A DNA stretch of 64,000 nucleotides from Ectopseudomonas composti (GTDB taxonomy: Bacteria > Pseudomonadota > Gammaproteobacteria > Pseudomonadales > Pseudomonadaceae): the NCBI RefSeq assembly GCF_900115475.1, contig NZ_FOWP01000003.1, positions 1 to 64,000 on the forward strand. Direction: 5' to 3'. Shown here piece after piece: positions 47,183 through 58,076 of this stretch. Both the position numbers and the translations under genes were made by a program. The notes under the pieces are model-generated. The model made no database searches, was not told the DNA's origin, and saw only the letters and a list, made by a program, of their open reading frames with translations. Numbering within the stretch: position 1 is the first letter of the stretch; each line of letters opens with the position of its first letter.

Positions 47183-47736
47183 CTTGGTTTCGCCCCTCAC
47201 GGGCGAGTCACTTTCTCTTGCTTGCCCAAGAGAAAGTAACCAAAGAGAAGGGCACCCCGACATCCGGCCCCGGCTACGCCGGGGTTCCCTCGTTCCATCA
47301 CCACTCCAGGGGCACGCTGCGAAGGGCCATCCCTGGCCCATCGCAGCTCTCGCGACATCCATGTCGCTCAACCCCTTACATGGCGATTCCACTCGGCCTC
47401 CTGAAGGGGACTTGGGCGTCGTTTGTACCATCGCAGTTGAAGAGCAAAGGCAAGGCACAGACGCCGCTAATTTCAATTCTGCGAAGATTACGCAAGCTCG
47501 TGACCCGGCCCCCTTCAGGAGGCCGAGTGGAGGTGTTGCGTAGGGGAGCGAGCCGCATGGATGCGGCGAGAGGCTTAATGGGCCAGGGATGGCCCATGTA
47601 AGCCGGTCCCCGGAGCAGCACCGGAGCGAGGGAAGTTTCGCGTAGCGAAACCCGGATGTCGGGGTGCCCTTCTTTGGCACACCTTTCTTGGGCAAGCAAG
47701 AAAGGTGTGGCGCCCGTAAGGGGCGCAACCCAAACG
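47183..47736. repeat. Long imperfect inverted repeat built of small hairpins
   Basis: A left arm (about 47183-47409) and right arm (about 47510-47736) are imperfect reverse complements flanking a centre of roughly 100 bases. Paired local hairpins occur in both arms: ACTTTCTCTTG-CTTGCC-CAAGAGAAAGT at 47210-47237 versus stem 47679-47708; GGGCCA-TCCC-TGGCCC at 47324-47339 versus 47580-47595; CGACAT-CC-ATGTCG at 47353-47366 versus CCGCAT-GG-ATGCGG at 47553-47566. Where the arms differ, both stems still pair. Open frames here are by-products of the symmetry, not genes. Confidence 0.85.
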
Positions 47737-47842
47737 CTCAGCGCACGCAGTAACGGATAGTGCCAAGTCAGTAAGCGATACGCACACAAACTTGCCAGCC
47801 CGGCTCAACCCGCACTTTCCCCAAGCTGTGCAAAGAACCCAT

Positions 47843-47868
47843 AAAAAAGCCCCGCACTAGGCGGGGCT
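47843..47868 (-). terminator. Intrinsic terminator after acnB
   Basis: AGCCCCGC-ACTAG-GCGGGGCT forms eight pairs and, on the minus strand, continues with TTTTTTAT. It is 20 bases beyond the acnB stop. Confidence 0.9.
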
Positions 47869-47887
47869 CATCATGATGACGCTTGGA

Positions 47888-50497
47888 TCAGGCCTGAACG
47901 ACCGGGATCTGAGCGCTCGCCGCCGCTTCGCGGAACTCGGCGATCTGGTCGAAGCTCAGGTAGCGGTAAACGTCGGCAGCCATGCTGTCGATGTTCTTCG
48001 CGTACTCCATGTACTCCTCGACGGTCGGCAGCTTACCCAGGATGGACGCGACAGCGGCCAGCTCGGCAGACGCCAGGTACACGTTGGCACCATCGCCCAG
48101 GCGGTTCGGGAAGTTACGGGTCGAAGTCGACACCACGGTCGAATTCGGCTCGACGCGTGCCTGGTTACCCATGCACAGCGAGCAGCCCGGCATTTCCATG
48201 CGCGCGCCGGCTTTGCCGTAGATACCGTAGTAGCCTTCTTCGGTCAGTTGGTGAGCGTCCATCTTGGTCGGCGGCGACAGCCACAGACGAGTCGGCAGTT
48301 GACCCTTGACCTGATCCAGCAGCTTACCGGCAGCGCGGAAGTGACCGATGTTGGTCATGCACGAACCGATGAACACTTCGTCGATCTTCTCGCCCTGAAC
48401 GGTCGACAGCAGACGCGCGTCGTCCGGATCGTTCGGCGCGCAGAGCACAGGCTCCTTGATGTCGGCTAGGTCGATTTCGATGACTTCGGCGTACTCGGCG
48501 TCCTTGTCGGCGCTGAGCAGCACAGGGTTGGCCAGCCAGGCTTCCATCGCTTGAGCGCGACGCTCCATGGTGCGGGCATCGCCGTAGCCTTCGCTGATCA
48601 TCCAGCGCAGCAGGGTGATGTTCGACTTCAGGTACTCGGCAATGGCTTTTTCCGGCAGCTTGATGGTGCAACCAGCAGCGGAACGCTCGGCAGAGGCGTC
48701 GGACAGTTCGAACGCTTGCTCGACGGTCAGCTCGTCCAGGCCTTCGATTTCCAGGATGCGGCCGGAGAAGGCGTTGATCTTGCCTTTCTTCTCGACGGTC
48801 AGCAGGCCATTCTGGATGCCGTAGTAAGGGATGGCATGGACCAGGTCACGCAGGGTGATACCTGGGTTCAGCTTGCCCTTGAAGCGCACCAGAACCGACT
48901 CCGGCATGTCCAGCGGCATAACGCCGGTGGCAGCGGCGAAGGCCACCAGGCCGGAACCGGCCGGGAAGGAGATGCCGATCGGGAAGCGGGTATGCGAGTC
49001 ACCACCGGTACCAACGGTATCCGGCAGCAGCATACGGTTCAGCCAGCTGTGGATGATGCCGTCGCCGGGACGCAGCGACACGCCGCCACGGGTGCGGATG
49101 AAATCCGGCAGGGTGTGGTGGGTGGTGACGTCGATCGGCTTCGGATAAGCGGCGGTGTGGCAGAACGACTGCATCACCAGGTCAGCGGAGAAGCCCAGGC
49201 ACGCCAGGTCTTTCAGCTCGTCGCGGGTCATCGGGCCAGTGGTGTCCTGGGAGCCGACGGTGGTCATTTTCGGTTCGCAGTAGGTGCCCGGACGGACGCC
49301 TTTGCCTTCCGGCAGACCGCAGGCCTTGCCGACCATCTTCTGGGCCAGGGTGTAGCCCTTGCCAGTGTCGACCGGCGCTTCCGGCAGTTTGAACAGGTCG
49401 GTTGGGCCCAGGCCCAGCTCGGCGCGTGCTTTCTCGGTCAGGCCACGGCCGACGATCAGCGGGATACGGCCGCCAGCGCGAACTTCGTCGAGCAGTACCG
49501 GGGTTTTCAGTTCGAAGGTGGTGATGACCTCGTCGGTACCGTGCTTGCAGACTTTGCCAGCGTGCGGGTACAGGTCGATCACGTCGCCCATGTTGATGTT
49601 CGACACATCGAATTCGATCGGCAGGGCGCCGGCGTCTTCCATGGTGTTGTAGAAGATCGGAGCGATCTTGGAGCCGAAGCAGAAGCCGCCGCCGCGCTTG
49701 TTCGGCACGTACGGGATGTCGTCGCCGAAGAACCACAGCACCGAGTTGGTGGCGGATTTACGCGAGGAACCGGTACCAACCACGTCACCGACGTAGGCGA
49801 TCGGGAAGCCTTCGCCGCGCATTTGCTCGATCTGCTTCATCGGGCCGATGGAGCCTTGCACGTCCGGCACGATACCGTCGCGGGCCATTTTCAGCATGGC
49901 CAGGGCGTGCAGCGGGATGTCAGGGCGCGACCAGGCGTCCGGGGCAGGGGACAGGTCGTCGGTGTTGGTTTCGCCGGTGACCTTGAAAACGCGCAGGCTG
50001 ATCTTGTCGGCCAGGGTCGGGCGCTTCTTGAACCACTCGCCATCAGCCCAGGACTGCAGCACGGCTTTGGCGTGAGCGTTGCCGGCTTTGGCTTTTTCAG
50101 CCACGTCGTGGAAGGCGTCGAACATCAGCAGGGTGTGCTTGAGTTGTTCTGCGGCAACGGCAGCCAGCTCGGCGCTGTCCAGCAGCTCGACCAGGGTAGC
50201 GATGTTGTAGCCACCCTGCATGGTGCCCAGCAGCTCGACAGCGCGCTGCTTGCTGATCAGCGAGGAAGTGGCTTCGCCCTTGGCAATTGCAGAGAGGAAA
50301 CCAGCCTTGACGTAGGCTGCTTCATCGACGCCTGGCGGTACGCGGTTGGTGATCAGGTCTACGAGGAATTCTTCTTCGCCAGCCGGCGGGTTTTTCAGCA
50401 GCTCGACCAGGCCTGCGGTTTGTTCGGCGTTCAGCGGCTGGGGCACGATACCCTGAGCGGCACGCTCTGCTACGTGTTTGCGATAGGCTTCAAGCAC
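47888..50497 (-). CDS. acnB: Aconitate hydratase B
   Basis: The 869-residue enzyme follows the AcnB domain order (HEAT-like N-terminal domain, swivelling domain, then three catalytic domains). Cluster-binding Cys lie in [10 protein letters not shown] and [23 protein letters not shown] catalytic residues are present. It isomerises citrate and isocitrate in the TCA cycle. The start is GTG at 50497, because [16 protein letters not shown] aligns with known AcnB N termini and GAGGG lies upstream; the extra nine codons of the longer frame are rejected. Confidence 0.96.
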   Translation of the reverse strand: MLEAYRKHVAERAAQGIVPQPLNAEQTAGLVELLKNPPAGEEEFLVDLITNRVPPGVDEAAYVKAGFLSAIAKGEATSSLISKQRAVELLGTMQGGYNIATLVELLDSAELAAVAAEQLKHTLLMFDAFHDVAEKAKAGNAHAKAVLQSWADGEWFKKRPTLADKISLRVFKVTGETNTDDLSPAPDAWSRPDIPLHALAMLKMARDGIVPDVQGSIGPMKQIEQMRGEGFPIAYVGDVVGTGSSRKSATNSVLWFFGDDIPYVPNKRGGGFCFGSKIAPIFYNTMEDAGALPIEFDVSNINMGDVIDLYPHAGKVCKHGTDEVITTFELKTPVLLDEVRAGGRIPLIVGRGLTEKARAELGLGPTDLFKLPEAPVDTGKGYTLAQKMVGKACGLPEGKGVRPGTYCEPKMTTVGSQDTTGPMTRDELKDLACLGFSADLVMQSFCHTAAYPKPIDVTTHHTLPDFIRTRGGVSLRPGDGIIHSWLNRMLLPDTVGTGGDSHTRFPIGISFPAGSGLVAFAAATGVMPLDMPESVLVRFKGKLNPGITLRDLVHAIPYYGIQNGLLTVEKKGKINAFSGRILEIEGLDELTVEQAFELSDASAERSAAGCTIKLPEKAIAEYLKSNITLLRWMISEGYGDARTMERRAQAMEAWLANPVLLSADKDAEYAEVIEIDLADIKEPVLCAPNDPDDARLLSTVQGEKIDEVFIGSCMTNIGHFRAAGKLLDQVKGQLPTRLWLSPPTKMDAHQLTEEGYYGIYGKAGARMEMPGCSLCMGNQARVEPNSTVVSTSTRNFPNRLGDGANVYLASAELAAVASILGKLPTVEEYMEYAKNIDSMAADVYRYLSFDQIAEFREAAASAQIPVVQA

Positions 50498-50833
50498 AGT
50501 TATTACCCTCATCAGTGGTCCCAAAGGGTTGTCCGGGACGCGATCCAGATACCCATGAGCCAGGCGCTTTTCGACTTTATGAGCCGATCAGCCGAGGTTT
50601 CACGAGTCTCTTGTAGAAGCTGCTTTCAAAGTTTTACGCCGGCAGGACGGTTTCTGATGAGGGCTGACGCAGGCGCTTGGGGGGACTCCAAGTGGCTGCG
50701 CCGCCATCGTACCTGCAGGATCGACTGTGCTCGTGACGCTTTGAAAACAGCTTCCAACGGACATTGGCGCCTTAAAAGGCGGGCCGATTCTACTGGAAAG
50801 CGCGGATAAAGTTAAGCCGATGTCCTTGTCGCG
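50498..50833. promoter_or_regulatory. acnB upstream region
   Basis: Holds the acnB promoter region. I see no gene and no clear operator in these 336 bases. Confidence 0.45.
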
Positions 50834-50974
50834 GCAGGCTGCTGAAAACCTGGGCGAGGCAGGCGATACAAGAGCAAAACGGCCGAAAAAATGCAGGTTA
50901 GCTGCTCTAAGTGAGCATTTTTAGGCCGTTTTTAACGCAGTAGTGCCAACGCAGGCAGTTTTCAGAGGGCTGTC
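50834..50974. mobile_element. Possible MITE-like palindromic element
   Basis: Outer ends GCAGGCTGCTGAAAAC (50834-50849) and GTTTTCAGAGGGCTGTC (50958-50974) are imperfect inverted repeats. Inside, AAAACGGCC... at 50876-50894 pairs with ...GGCCGTTTT at 50915-50933 over about 19 bases with mismatches. There is no transposase, so this may be a non-autonomous element or a degraded insertion-sequence end. Confidence 0.5.
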
Positions 50975-51043
50975 GGCAGGGGTGATCTGGATTAGACAAA
51001 GGGCTAACATGCCAGGCCGTTTTGCCGTTTATGTTGTTTCGCC

Positions 51044-51520
51044 ATGTCCAATCAGCGCATCAAGACGCCTTGTGTGGGGCTTTGTTCGACCGTCTACGGC
51101 GATGTCGTGTGCCGCGGTTGCAAGCGTTTCCACCATGAGGTGATCAACTGGAACAGCTACAGCGACGACGAGAAGCGCGCCGTCTGGACGCGTCTGGAAG
51201 TGCTGTTGGTGCAGGTGATGGCGGGCAAGGTCGAGGTGTTCGATGAGCAGCGTCTACGTGGCCAGCTGGAACAGCGGCAGATTCGTTTCGTGCCGCAACA
51301 GTCGCCTTACTGCTGGGCCTATCAACTGATCGCGCGCGGCGCGCGGATGATCAATCAGTTGGAGGCATATGGCATGGTTGTACTACCTGAATTCCGCAAT
51401 TGGGCTTTGCCCGAATTGCGTGACGCCATCGACCGCGAATTCTTCCTGCTCTCGGAAGCGCATTACGAGCGCTATATCGCGCCGAAATTCTTGCGCGAAG
51501 GGCTGGAAGTCCGCGTGTGA
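51044..51520 (+). CDS. DUF1289 domain protein
   Basis: The 158-residue protein starts with the DUF1289 motif: TPCVGLCSTVYGDVVCRGCKRFHHEVINW, four Cys in a C-x3-C...C-x2-C pattern suited to metal binding. The remaining 110 residues are a longer C-terminal extension with hydrophobic helices and no recognised domain. Many DUF1289 proteins are only about 70 residues, so this is a long form. Function is unknown. Confidence 0.87.
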   Translation: MSNQRIKTPCVGLCSTVYGDVVCRGCKRFHHEVINWNSYSDDEKRAVWTRLEVLLVQVMAGKVEVFDEQRLRGQLEQRQIRFVPQQSPYCWAYQLIARGARMINQLEAYGMVVLPEFRNWALPELRDAIDREFFLLSEAHYERYIAPKFLREGLEVRV

Positions 51521-51533
51521 GAGGCGATGACCC

Positions 51534-51627
51534 GTAGGGTGTCGCGGGGCCGCCTAGGCTGCGCGCACCGCTTCCGGGATCGGCTTCAGTACCCGTCAAG
51601 CCGCTGGTGCGCACGGCGCACTCTACG
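51534..51627. repeat. REP-like palindromes, GTAGGGTGTCGC / GGTGCGCACGGCGCAC family
   Basis: GTAGGGTGTCGCGG (from 51535) and GGTGCGCACGGCGCACTC (51607 onward) are relatives of the elements at 6363 and 32337, between the convergent DUF1289 and universal-stress genes. Confidence 0.65.
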
Positions 51628-51629
51628 TT

Positions 51630-52493
51630 CTAGCGCTGCGACACCAGCTCTTCCAGATGCGCAATGATGTCGCCCGGCTTGAGCACCAACACGTCACTTT
51701 CCAGCGCGTCGAGTATGACTTCTGCCGTGTTGCCGATCAGTGCGCCGGAAAGGCCGGTGCGTGCCACGGTGCCAATGACCGTGACCGCTGCGCTGAATTG
51801 GTGGGCGACCTGTGGAATCACCACATCGGCTGGGCCTTCGAGCACGTGCAGGCGCTCGTCACTGATGTCGTACTCGGCCTGGAAGGTCCGGCACTGCTCG
51901 CGGTAGCGCGCTTCGATGGTTTCCTTGAGCTGGAAGGTCGGATCGGCGGCGGACAGCATCGGCGTCGGGTGAGCAGTGACCACGTGCAGCGTGCCCTGGG
52001 CCAGGCCGGCGATATCGTAGCCGTGGCTGACGATGCCGGAATGCAAGGTGCGGTGCTCGCCGTCTGCGTTGCCGACGTCCACGGCAGCAAGGATGTTGCC
52101 GCCGGTCCAGGGCGTGTCGGTCTTGACCATCAGCACCGGGGACGGACAGTAGCGCAGTAGCTTCCAGTCTTCCGGGGTGAGGATGGCCTTCTTCAGCGGG
52201 TTGTCGGGGACGTGCTGCTTGATCACCAGGCTGCAGCCTTCGGCCTGTTGCACGGCGATGATGGTTTGGTGCGGGTTGTCGTGCCAGGACTGCTGGGTGG
52301 TGGCGCTGAAGCCCTCTGCGCCGAGGCTGCTGCCAAGCTCATTGAGCCAGGCGCTGTGGTCGCCTTTCTTGTCGCAGACCAGTAGGTGCAAATGTGACTG
52401 GGTGACTCCCGCTATCAGTTTTGCCCGCTTCAGTGCGAGGCCTTCGGGGTGCTGCGGCTCCATCACCACCAGAATGCTACGGATCGCTTGCAT
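51630..52493 (-). CDS. Tandem universal stress protein (UspA type)
   Basis: The 287-residue protein has two Usp domains: residues about 5-145 (SILVVMEPQHPEGLALKRA) and about 150-285, ending in VIGTVARTGLSGALIGNTAEVIL, a typical nucleotide-binding G-2x-G-9x-G(S/T) segment. Such tandem Usp proteins support survival under energy stress and anaerobiosis in P. aeruginosa, where several are Anr targets (PA1789 occupies this position, from memory). A near-ideal Anr promoter lies directly upstream. Confidence 0.9.
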   Translation of the reverse strand: MQAIRSILVVMEPQHPEGLALKRAKLIAGVTQSHLHLLVCDKKGDHSAWLNELGSSLGAEGFSATTQQSWHDNPHQTIIAVQQAEGCSLVIKQHVPDNPLKKAILTPEDWKLLRYCPSPVLMVKTDTPWTGGNILAAVDVGNADGEHRTLHSGIVSHGYDIAGLAQGTLHVVTAHPTPMLSAADPTFQLKETIEARYREQCRTFQAEYDISDERLHVLEGPADVVIPQVAHQFSAAVTVIGTVARTGLSGALIGNTAEVILDALESDVLVLKPGDIIAHLEELVSQR

Positions 52494-52556
52494 GGTCGTC
52501 TCCCTGAGAATGAATAGCGCTTAGCCAACTATAGGTGCGTCGTTGCCTGCGGCTTC

Positions 52557-52570
52557 TTGACCTGTATCAA
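52557..52570. promoter_or_regulatory. Anr/FNR box of the universal stress gene
   Basis: TTGACCTGTATCAA has nine of ten consensus positions. TATAGT (52528-52533, minus strand) is an excellent -10, and initiation near 52521 places the box centre at about -42. Confidence 0.88.
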
Positions 52571-52695
52571 CAGCGTGCTGGTCGTCCGGCCTGCCACTCG
52601 TATAATGGCCCGCCATTTTCAACCTCGCCAGCACCAAGAGCGCTTCAAATATGATGTCAAATGCCCAGCATGTTCCGAGTAATGGTGAGGAACCT

Positions 52696-53328
52696 GTGTC
52701 GATCCTGCAGGAAATTCTCGCGTTTCTCGGCGGTGTTGCTACCCCCGACGCCTGGCTGGACGAGGCCTTGCGCCAGCAGGAAATCCTCCTGCTCGACCAC
52801 CGCAATCTGGAATACAAGGCAGCGCAAACGGCCTTGAGCCTGATGGGGCGCTACCTGACCAAGACCGAATTGACCGCGAGAATGTCGCGTTTGGCCCGTG
52901 AGGAGCTGGTGCACTTCGAGCAGGTGAGCAAGATCATCCGTGGGCGTGGCATCGAGGTTCGCCATGTGTCCGCCTCACGCTACGCCGCCGGCTTGCGCGC
53001 ACTGCTGCGTGGTGGCGAAGTGGAGCGGCTGGTGGATGTGCTGGTGGTCGGGGCTTTCATCGAGGCCCGCTCCTGCGAGCGCTTCGCTGCGCTGGTGCCG
53101 CGCCTGGATGCCGAGTTGGCCAAGTTCTACGCTGGGCTGCTGGAGAGCGAAGGACGCCACTACCGGGGCTATCTCAAGCTTGCCTATCTGTATGGCGATG
53201 CGGCCGACGTGGATGCGCGTATCGAGGTGGTGCGCGCGGTGGAGCGTGAGCTGATCACCACACCGGATGAGCAGTTCCGTTTCCATAGCGGTGTGCCCAT
53301 AGAAAGCAGCCGCGAAGCGGCCATCTGA
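52696..53328 (+). CDS. miaE: tRNA-(ms2io6A)-hydroxylase
   Basis: The 210-residue diiron enzyme has the MiaE core LLDHRNLEYKAAQTALSLMG and ligand motif LAREELVHFEQ, with further Glu/His at the C terminus (ESEGRHYRGY). It hydroxylates the isopentenyl group at A37 of certain tRNAs using O2. The GTG at 52696 with GTGAGGAACC upstream gives an N terminus (VSILQEILAFLG) like other MiaE proteins; an ATG at 52651 would add 15 residues with no good ribosome site. Its promoter region faces the Anr-controlled usp gene. Confidence 0.92.
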   Translation: MSILQEILAFLGGVATPDAWLDEALRQQEILLLDHRNLEYKAAQTALSLMGRYLTKTELTARMSRLAREELVHFEQVSKIIRGRGIEVRHVSASRYAAGLRALLRGGEVERLVDVLVVGAFIEARSCERFAALVPRLDAELAKFYAGLLESEGRHYRGYLKLAYLYGDAADVDARIEVVRAVERELITTPDEQFRFHSGVPIESSREAAI

Positions 53329-53332
53329 TGAC

Positions 53333-53436
53333 CCTCTCCTATTTATGGGAGAGGGTGCCCGAAGGGCGAGAGAGGGTGCTTCAGCCTACGCAGTTGCCTT
53401 CTCCCCCAGCCCCTCTCCCGCAAGCGGGAGAAGGGA
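53333..53436. repeat. Palindromic CCCTCTCC repeats downstream of miaE
   Basis: CCCTCTCC (53333-53340) pairs with GGAGAGGG (53349-53356), and CCCCTCTCCCGC-AA-GCGGGAGAAGGG lies around 53409-53433. They separate convergent miaE and lpxH and can serve as bidirectional mRNA ends. Confidence 0.7.
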
Positions 53437-53444
53437 GCAGAGCC

Positions 53445-54164
53445 CTATAGCTCGAACGGCGCCTGCGTGAAGCCTTCGTCATCGACCTGCAGCGCCCAAC
53501 CCTGGCGATCCCAGTCGCCCAGCACGATGCGCCGTGATGACTGGCCGTTCACTTCCAACTCATGCACCGCCGGCCGGTGGGTATGACCATGGATCAGCGT
53601 ACGTACGTCGTGCTCGGCCATTACCCTGATCACTTCCTCCGGCGTGACGTCGACGATGTCGCTGGCCTTCATCCGCGTTTGTGCGCGGCTTTCGTTGCGC
53701 AGCTTGCGCGCCAGCTTCTGCCGGGTAGTGAGCGGTAGGTTGCGCAGGATCAGCAGCGAGAGTGGATTGCGCAGCCAGCGGCGCAGCTTCATGTAGCCGA
53801 CATCGAGGGTGCATAGACTATCGCCATGCATCAACAGCACCGGTTCGCCGCCCATCTGCACCTTGTGCGGGTCGCTCAGCAAGGTGCAGCCCGCCTCGCG
53901 GCAGAAAACCTTGCCGATAAGGAAGTCGCGATTGCCATGCATCAGGTAGATACGCGTGCCGGTTTTGCTCAGCTCACGCAAGGCGCAGGCGATCTCGTGC
54001 TGGAAGGGCGTCATGCCGTCGTCGCCGATCCAGACTTCGAAGAAGTCGCCGAGGATGTACAGCGCCTCGGCCTGGCGCGCGCGCGTGGCGAGAAAATGCA
54101 GAAACGCCCGGGTGATGTCCGGGCGTTTCTCTTCGAGGTGCAGATCGGAGATCAGCAGGATCAT
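53445..54164 (-). CDS. lpxH: UDP-2,3-diacylglucosamine hydrolase
   Basis: The 239-residue calcineurin-like phosphoesterase has [33 protein letters not shown] and [12 protein letters not shown], the metal-binding blocks of LpxH. It removes UMP from UDP-diacylglucosamine to give lipid X in lipid A synthesis, at the inner-membrane surface. Gene neighbours ppiB, glnS and cysS match Pseudomonas order. Confidence 0.96.
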   Translation of the reverse strand: MILLISDLHLEEKRPDITRAFLHFLATRARQAEALYILGDFFEVWIGDDGMTPFQHEIACALRELSKTGTRIYLMHGNRDFLIGKVFCREAGCTLLSDPHKVQMGGEPVLLMHGDSLCTLDVGYMKLRRWLRNPLSLLILRNLPLTTRQKLARKLRNESRAQTRMKASDIVDVTPEEVIRVMAEHDVRTLIHGHTHRPAVHELEVNGQSSRRIVLGDWDRQGWALQVDDEGFTQAPFEL

Positions 54165-54172
54165 TTCGTTTA

Positions 54173-54314
54173 ACAGACCGATGAAAAAGGTAGCGAGCGA
54201 CGGCTAGGCTAGGCGCGGGTGGCCGAGGGCGCGGAGTTTACGGGCTGTAAATGAGCAGCCCGAGGCCGGCCGCAACGACGCATAGCCTAGCGCAGTAGTT
54301 TTTCGTCGGTCTGT
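54173..54314. repeat. Large palindromic element between lpxH and ppiB
   Basis: ACAGACCGATGAAAAA (54173-54188) and TTTTTCGTCGGTCTGT (54299-54314) are 16-base inverted arms with one mismatch. Inner GGCTAGGCTAGGCGC and GCATAGCCTAGCGC segments also pair. The right end overlaps the ppiB stop codon. It fills nearly the whole 149-base spacer. Confidence 0.8.
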
Positions 54315-54805
54315 CAGACGACTTCGGCCTTCTCGATTACCACGTCGTCCACCGGTACGTCCTGGTGGCCGGATTTCATGGTGGTGGCCACGCCCTTGAT
54401 CTTCTCGACCACGTCCAGGCCTTCGACCACTTCACCGAATACCGCGTAGCCCCAGCCCTGAACGGTCGGCGCGCTGTGGTTGAGGAAAGCGTTGTCGGCG
54501 ACGTTGATGAAGAACTGCGCACTGGCCGAATGCGGCTCCATGGTGCGGGCCATGGCGACGGTGCCGACCTTGTTGGCGACGCCGTTGTTGGCTTCGTTCT
54601 TGATCGGTGCGCGGGTCGGCTTTTGCTTCATACCTGGCTCAAAACCGCCGCCCTGGATCATGAAGTTGCCGATTACACGGTGGAAAATGGTGCCGTCGTA
54701 ATGGCCTTCCTTCACGTATTGCTCGAAGTTGGCCACGGTTTCCGGGGCCTTGTCGGCGAACAGGTTCAGGGTGATGACGCCGTGGTTGGTGTGCAGTTTG
54801 ATCAT
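54314..54805 (-). CDS. ppiB: Cytoplasmic cyclophilin, peptidyl-prolyl cis-trans isomerase B
   Basis: The 163-residue cyclophilin contains [42 protein letters not shown] and [15 protein letters not shown]. It accelerates prolyl isomerisation during folding. The start at 54805 gives [16 protein letters not shown], the usual PpiB N terminus without signal peptide; the longer frame is rejected. It diverges from glnS. Confidence 0.96.
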   Translation of the reverse strand: MIKLHTNHGVITLNLFADKAPETVANFEQYVKEGHYDGTIFHRVIGNFMIQGGGFEPGMKQKPTRAPIKNEANNGVANKVGTVAMARTMEPHSASAQFFINVADNAFLNHSAPTVQGWGYAVFGEVVEGLDVVEKIKGVATTMKSGHQDVPVDDVVIEKAEVV

Positions 54806-54965
54806 GATCGTATCCGTGATGGGGCAGGTTCGAGCCAATGGCTCTGAGGTGAACAGCGCTTGTCAGGGTGGTGTGCACCCTGTCAGGGGCTTGACAGGTT
54901 GGTTATGATACGGACTTTGCCCGAAGCGGCCTACCCTGTGCCGCGCCAGTATTGTTAAGGACACC

Positions 54966-56630
<1,665 letters not shown>

Positions 56631-58016
56631 ATGGCACTGTCGATTTACAACACTCTGAGCAAGACCAAGGACGCGTTCAAACCGCTGGAAGGCAACCACG
56701 TGCGCATGTACGTGTGCGGCATGACCGTCTATGACTTCTGCCACATCGGTCATGCCCGTGTGATGGTCGCCTTCGACGTGGTCACGCGTTGGTTGCGTCA
56801 GCGCGGCTACGACGTGACCTACGTGCGCAACATCACCGATATCGACGACAAGATCATCAAGCGCGCCAATCAGAACGGCGAGCCGTTCGAAGCTTTGGTC
56901 GAGCGCATGATCGCGGCGATGCACGAGGACGAGGCGCGCCTGTCCGTGCTGCGCCCGGACATCGAGCCGCGTGCCACCGGGCATATCGCCGGCATGCACC
57001 AGATGATCCAGACCCTGATCGACAAGGGCTTCGCCTATGCGCCGGGCAATGGCGACGTGTACTACCGCGTCACCAAGTTCGAGACCTACGGCAAGCTGTC
57101 GCGCCGCAAGATCGACGAGCTGAAGATCGGCGCGCGCATAGAAGTCGACGAAATCAAGGAAGACCCACTGGACTTCGTGCTGTGGAAAGGCGCCAAGCCG
57201 GGCGAGCCGAGCTGGGATTCGCCTTGGGGCAAGGGGCGTCCGGGCTGGCATATCGAGTGCTCGGTGATGTCCACCTGCTGCCTTGGTGAGACCTTCGACA
57301 TCCACGGCGGCGGCCCGGACCTGGTGTTTCCGCACCACGAGAACGAAATCGCGCAGAGCGAGGCGGCCACCGGCAAGCAGTACGCCAATGCCTGGATGCA
57401 CGCCGGCGCGGTGCGCGTGGATGGCGAGAAGATGTCCAAGAGCCTGGGCAACTTCTTCACCATTCGCGAGGTGCTGGAGAAGTACCACCCGGAGGTGGTG
57501 CGCTACCTGCTGGTGTCCAGCCACTACCGCAGTCCGATCAACTACTCGGAAGAGAGCCTCAAGGAAGCCAAGGGCGCCCTGGAGCGTTTCTACAACGGTC
57601 TCAAAGGTCTGCCGGAAGCGGCGCCTGCCGGTGGCGAGGCGTTCGTCGAGCGCTTCGGTGCGGCGATGGACGACGACTTCAACTCGCCGGAAGCCTGCGC
57701 CGTGTTGTTCGAGATGATCCGTGAGGTCAATCGTCTGCGCGAGTCTGATCTGCAGGCCGCCGCCGGTCTGGCTGCTCAGCTCAAGCAACTGGCCAGCGTG
57801 CTCGGCGTATTGCAACTGGAGCCGGAAGCCTTCCTTCAGGCCGGCGCTGCCGGCAAGGTCGATGCGGCCGAGGTCGATGCGTTGATCGCCGCGCGCCTGC
57901 AGGCCCGTGCCGATAAGAATTGGGCTGAAAGCGACCGCATTCGCGACCAGCTCACCGCCATGGGCGTGGTGCTGGAAGACGGCAAAGGCGGAACCACCTG
58001 GCGCCTTGCCGAGTAA
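56631..58016 (+). CDS. cysS: Cysteinyl-tRNA synthetase
   Basis: The 461-residue class I enzyme begins [14 protein letters not shown]. It has the Zn-binding Cys in [18 protein letters not shown] (also the HIGH motif), WHIECSVMS with later [15 protein letters not shown] Zn residues, and KMSKSLGN. It attaches Cys to tRNA-Cys. Length is standard. A strong terminator lies 15 bases after the stop. Confidence 0.98.
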   Translation: MALSIYNTLSKTKDAFKPLEGNHVRMYVCGMTVYDFCHIGHARVMVAFDVVTRWLRQRGYDVTYVRNITDIDDKIIKRANQNGEPFEALVERMIAAMHEDEARLSVLRPDIEPRATGHIAGMHQMIQTLIDKGFAYAPGNGDVYYRVTKFETYGKLSRRKIDELKIGARIEVDEIKEDPLDFVLWKGAKPGEPSWDSPWGKGRPGWHIECSVMSTCCLGETFDIHGGGPDLVFPHHENEIAQSEAATGKQYANAWMHAGAVRVDGEKMSKSLGNFFTIREVLEKYHPEVVRYLLVSSHYRSPINYSEESLKEAKGALERFYNGLKGLPEAAPAGGEAFVERFGAAMDDDFNSPEACAVLFEMIREVNRLRESDLQAAAGLAAQLKQLASVLGVLQLEPEAFLQAGAAGKVDAAEVDALIAARLQARADKNWAESDRIRDQLTAMGVVLEDGKGGTTWRLAE

Positions 58017-58030
58017 GTGCAGCGCTGAAT

Positions 58031-58060
58031 GACAAAGGCCGCTTTCCAGCGGCCTTTGTC
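58031..58060. terminator. Bidirectional terminator between cysS and the LysR gene
   Basis: GACAAAGGCCGCT-TTCC-AGCGGCCTTTGTC has 13 perfect pairs with A/T-rich feet. Confidence 0.88.
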
Positions 58061-58076
58061 ATTTCTGGGAAAAGCG

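Noticed and set aside
47085..47808. Several open frames on both strands inside the long inverted repeat
   Set aside because: They come in mirror pairs produced by the repeat symmetry, have no ribosome sites and lack normal codon pattern.
48551..50809. 752-codon frame opposite acnB, and similar very long frames opposite glnS/cysS and the beta-oxidation dehydrogenase
   Set aside because: Antisense frames are common in GC-rich genes; their low-complexity Arg/Gly/His-rich translations match no family, while the sense genes are unambiguous.
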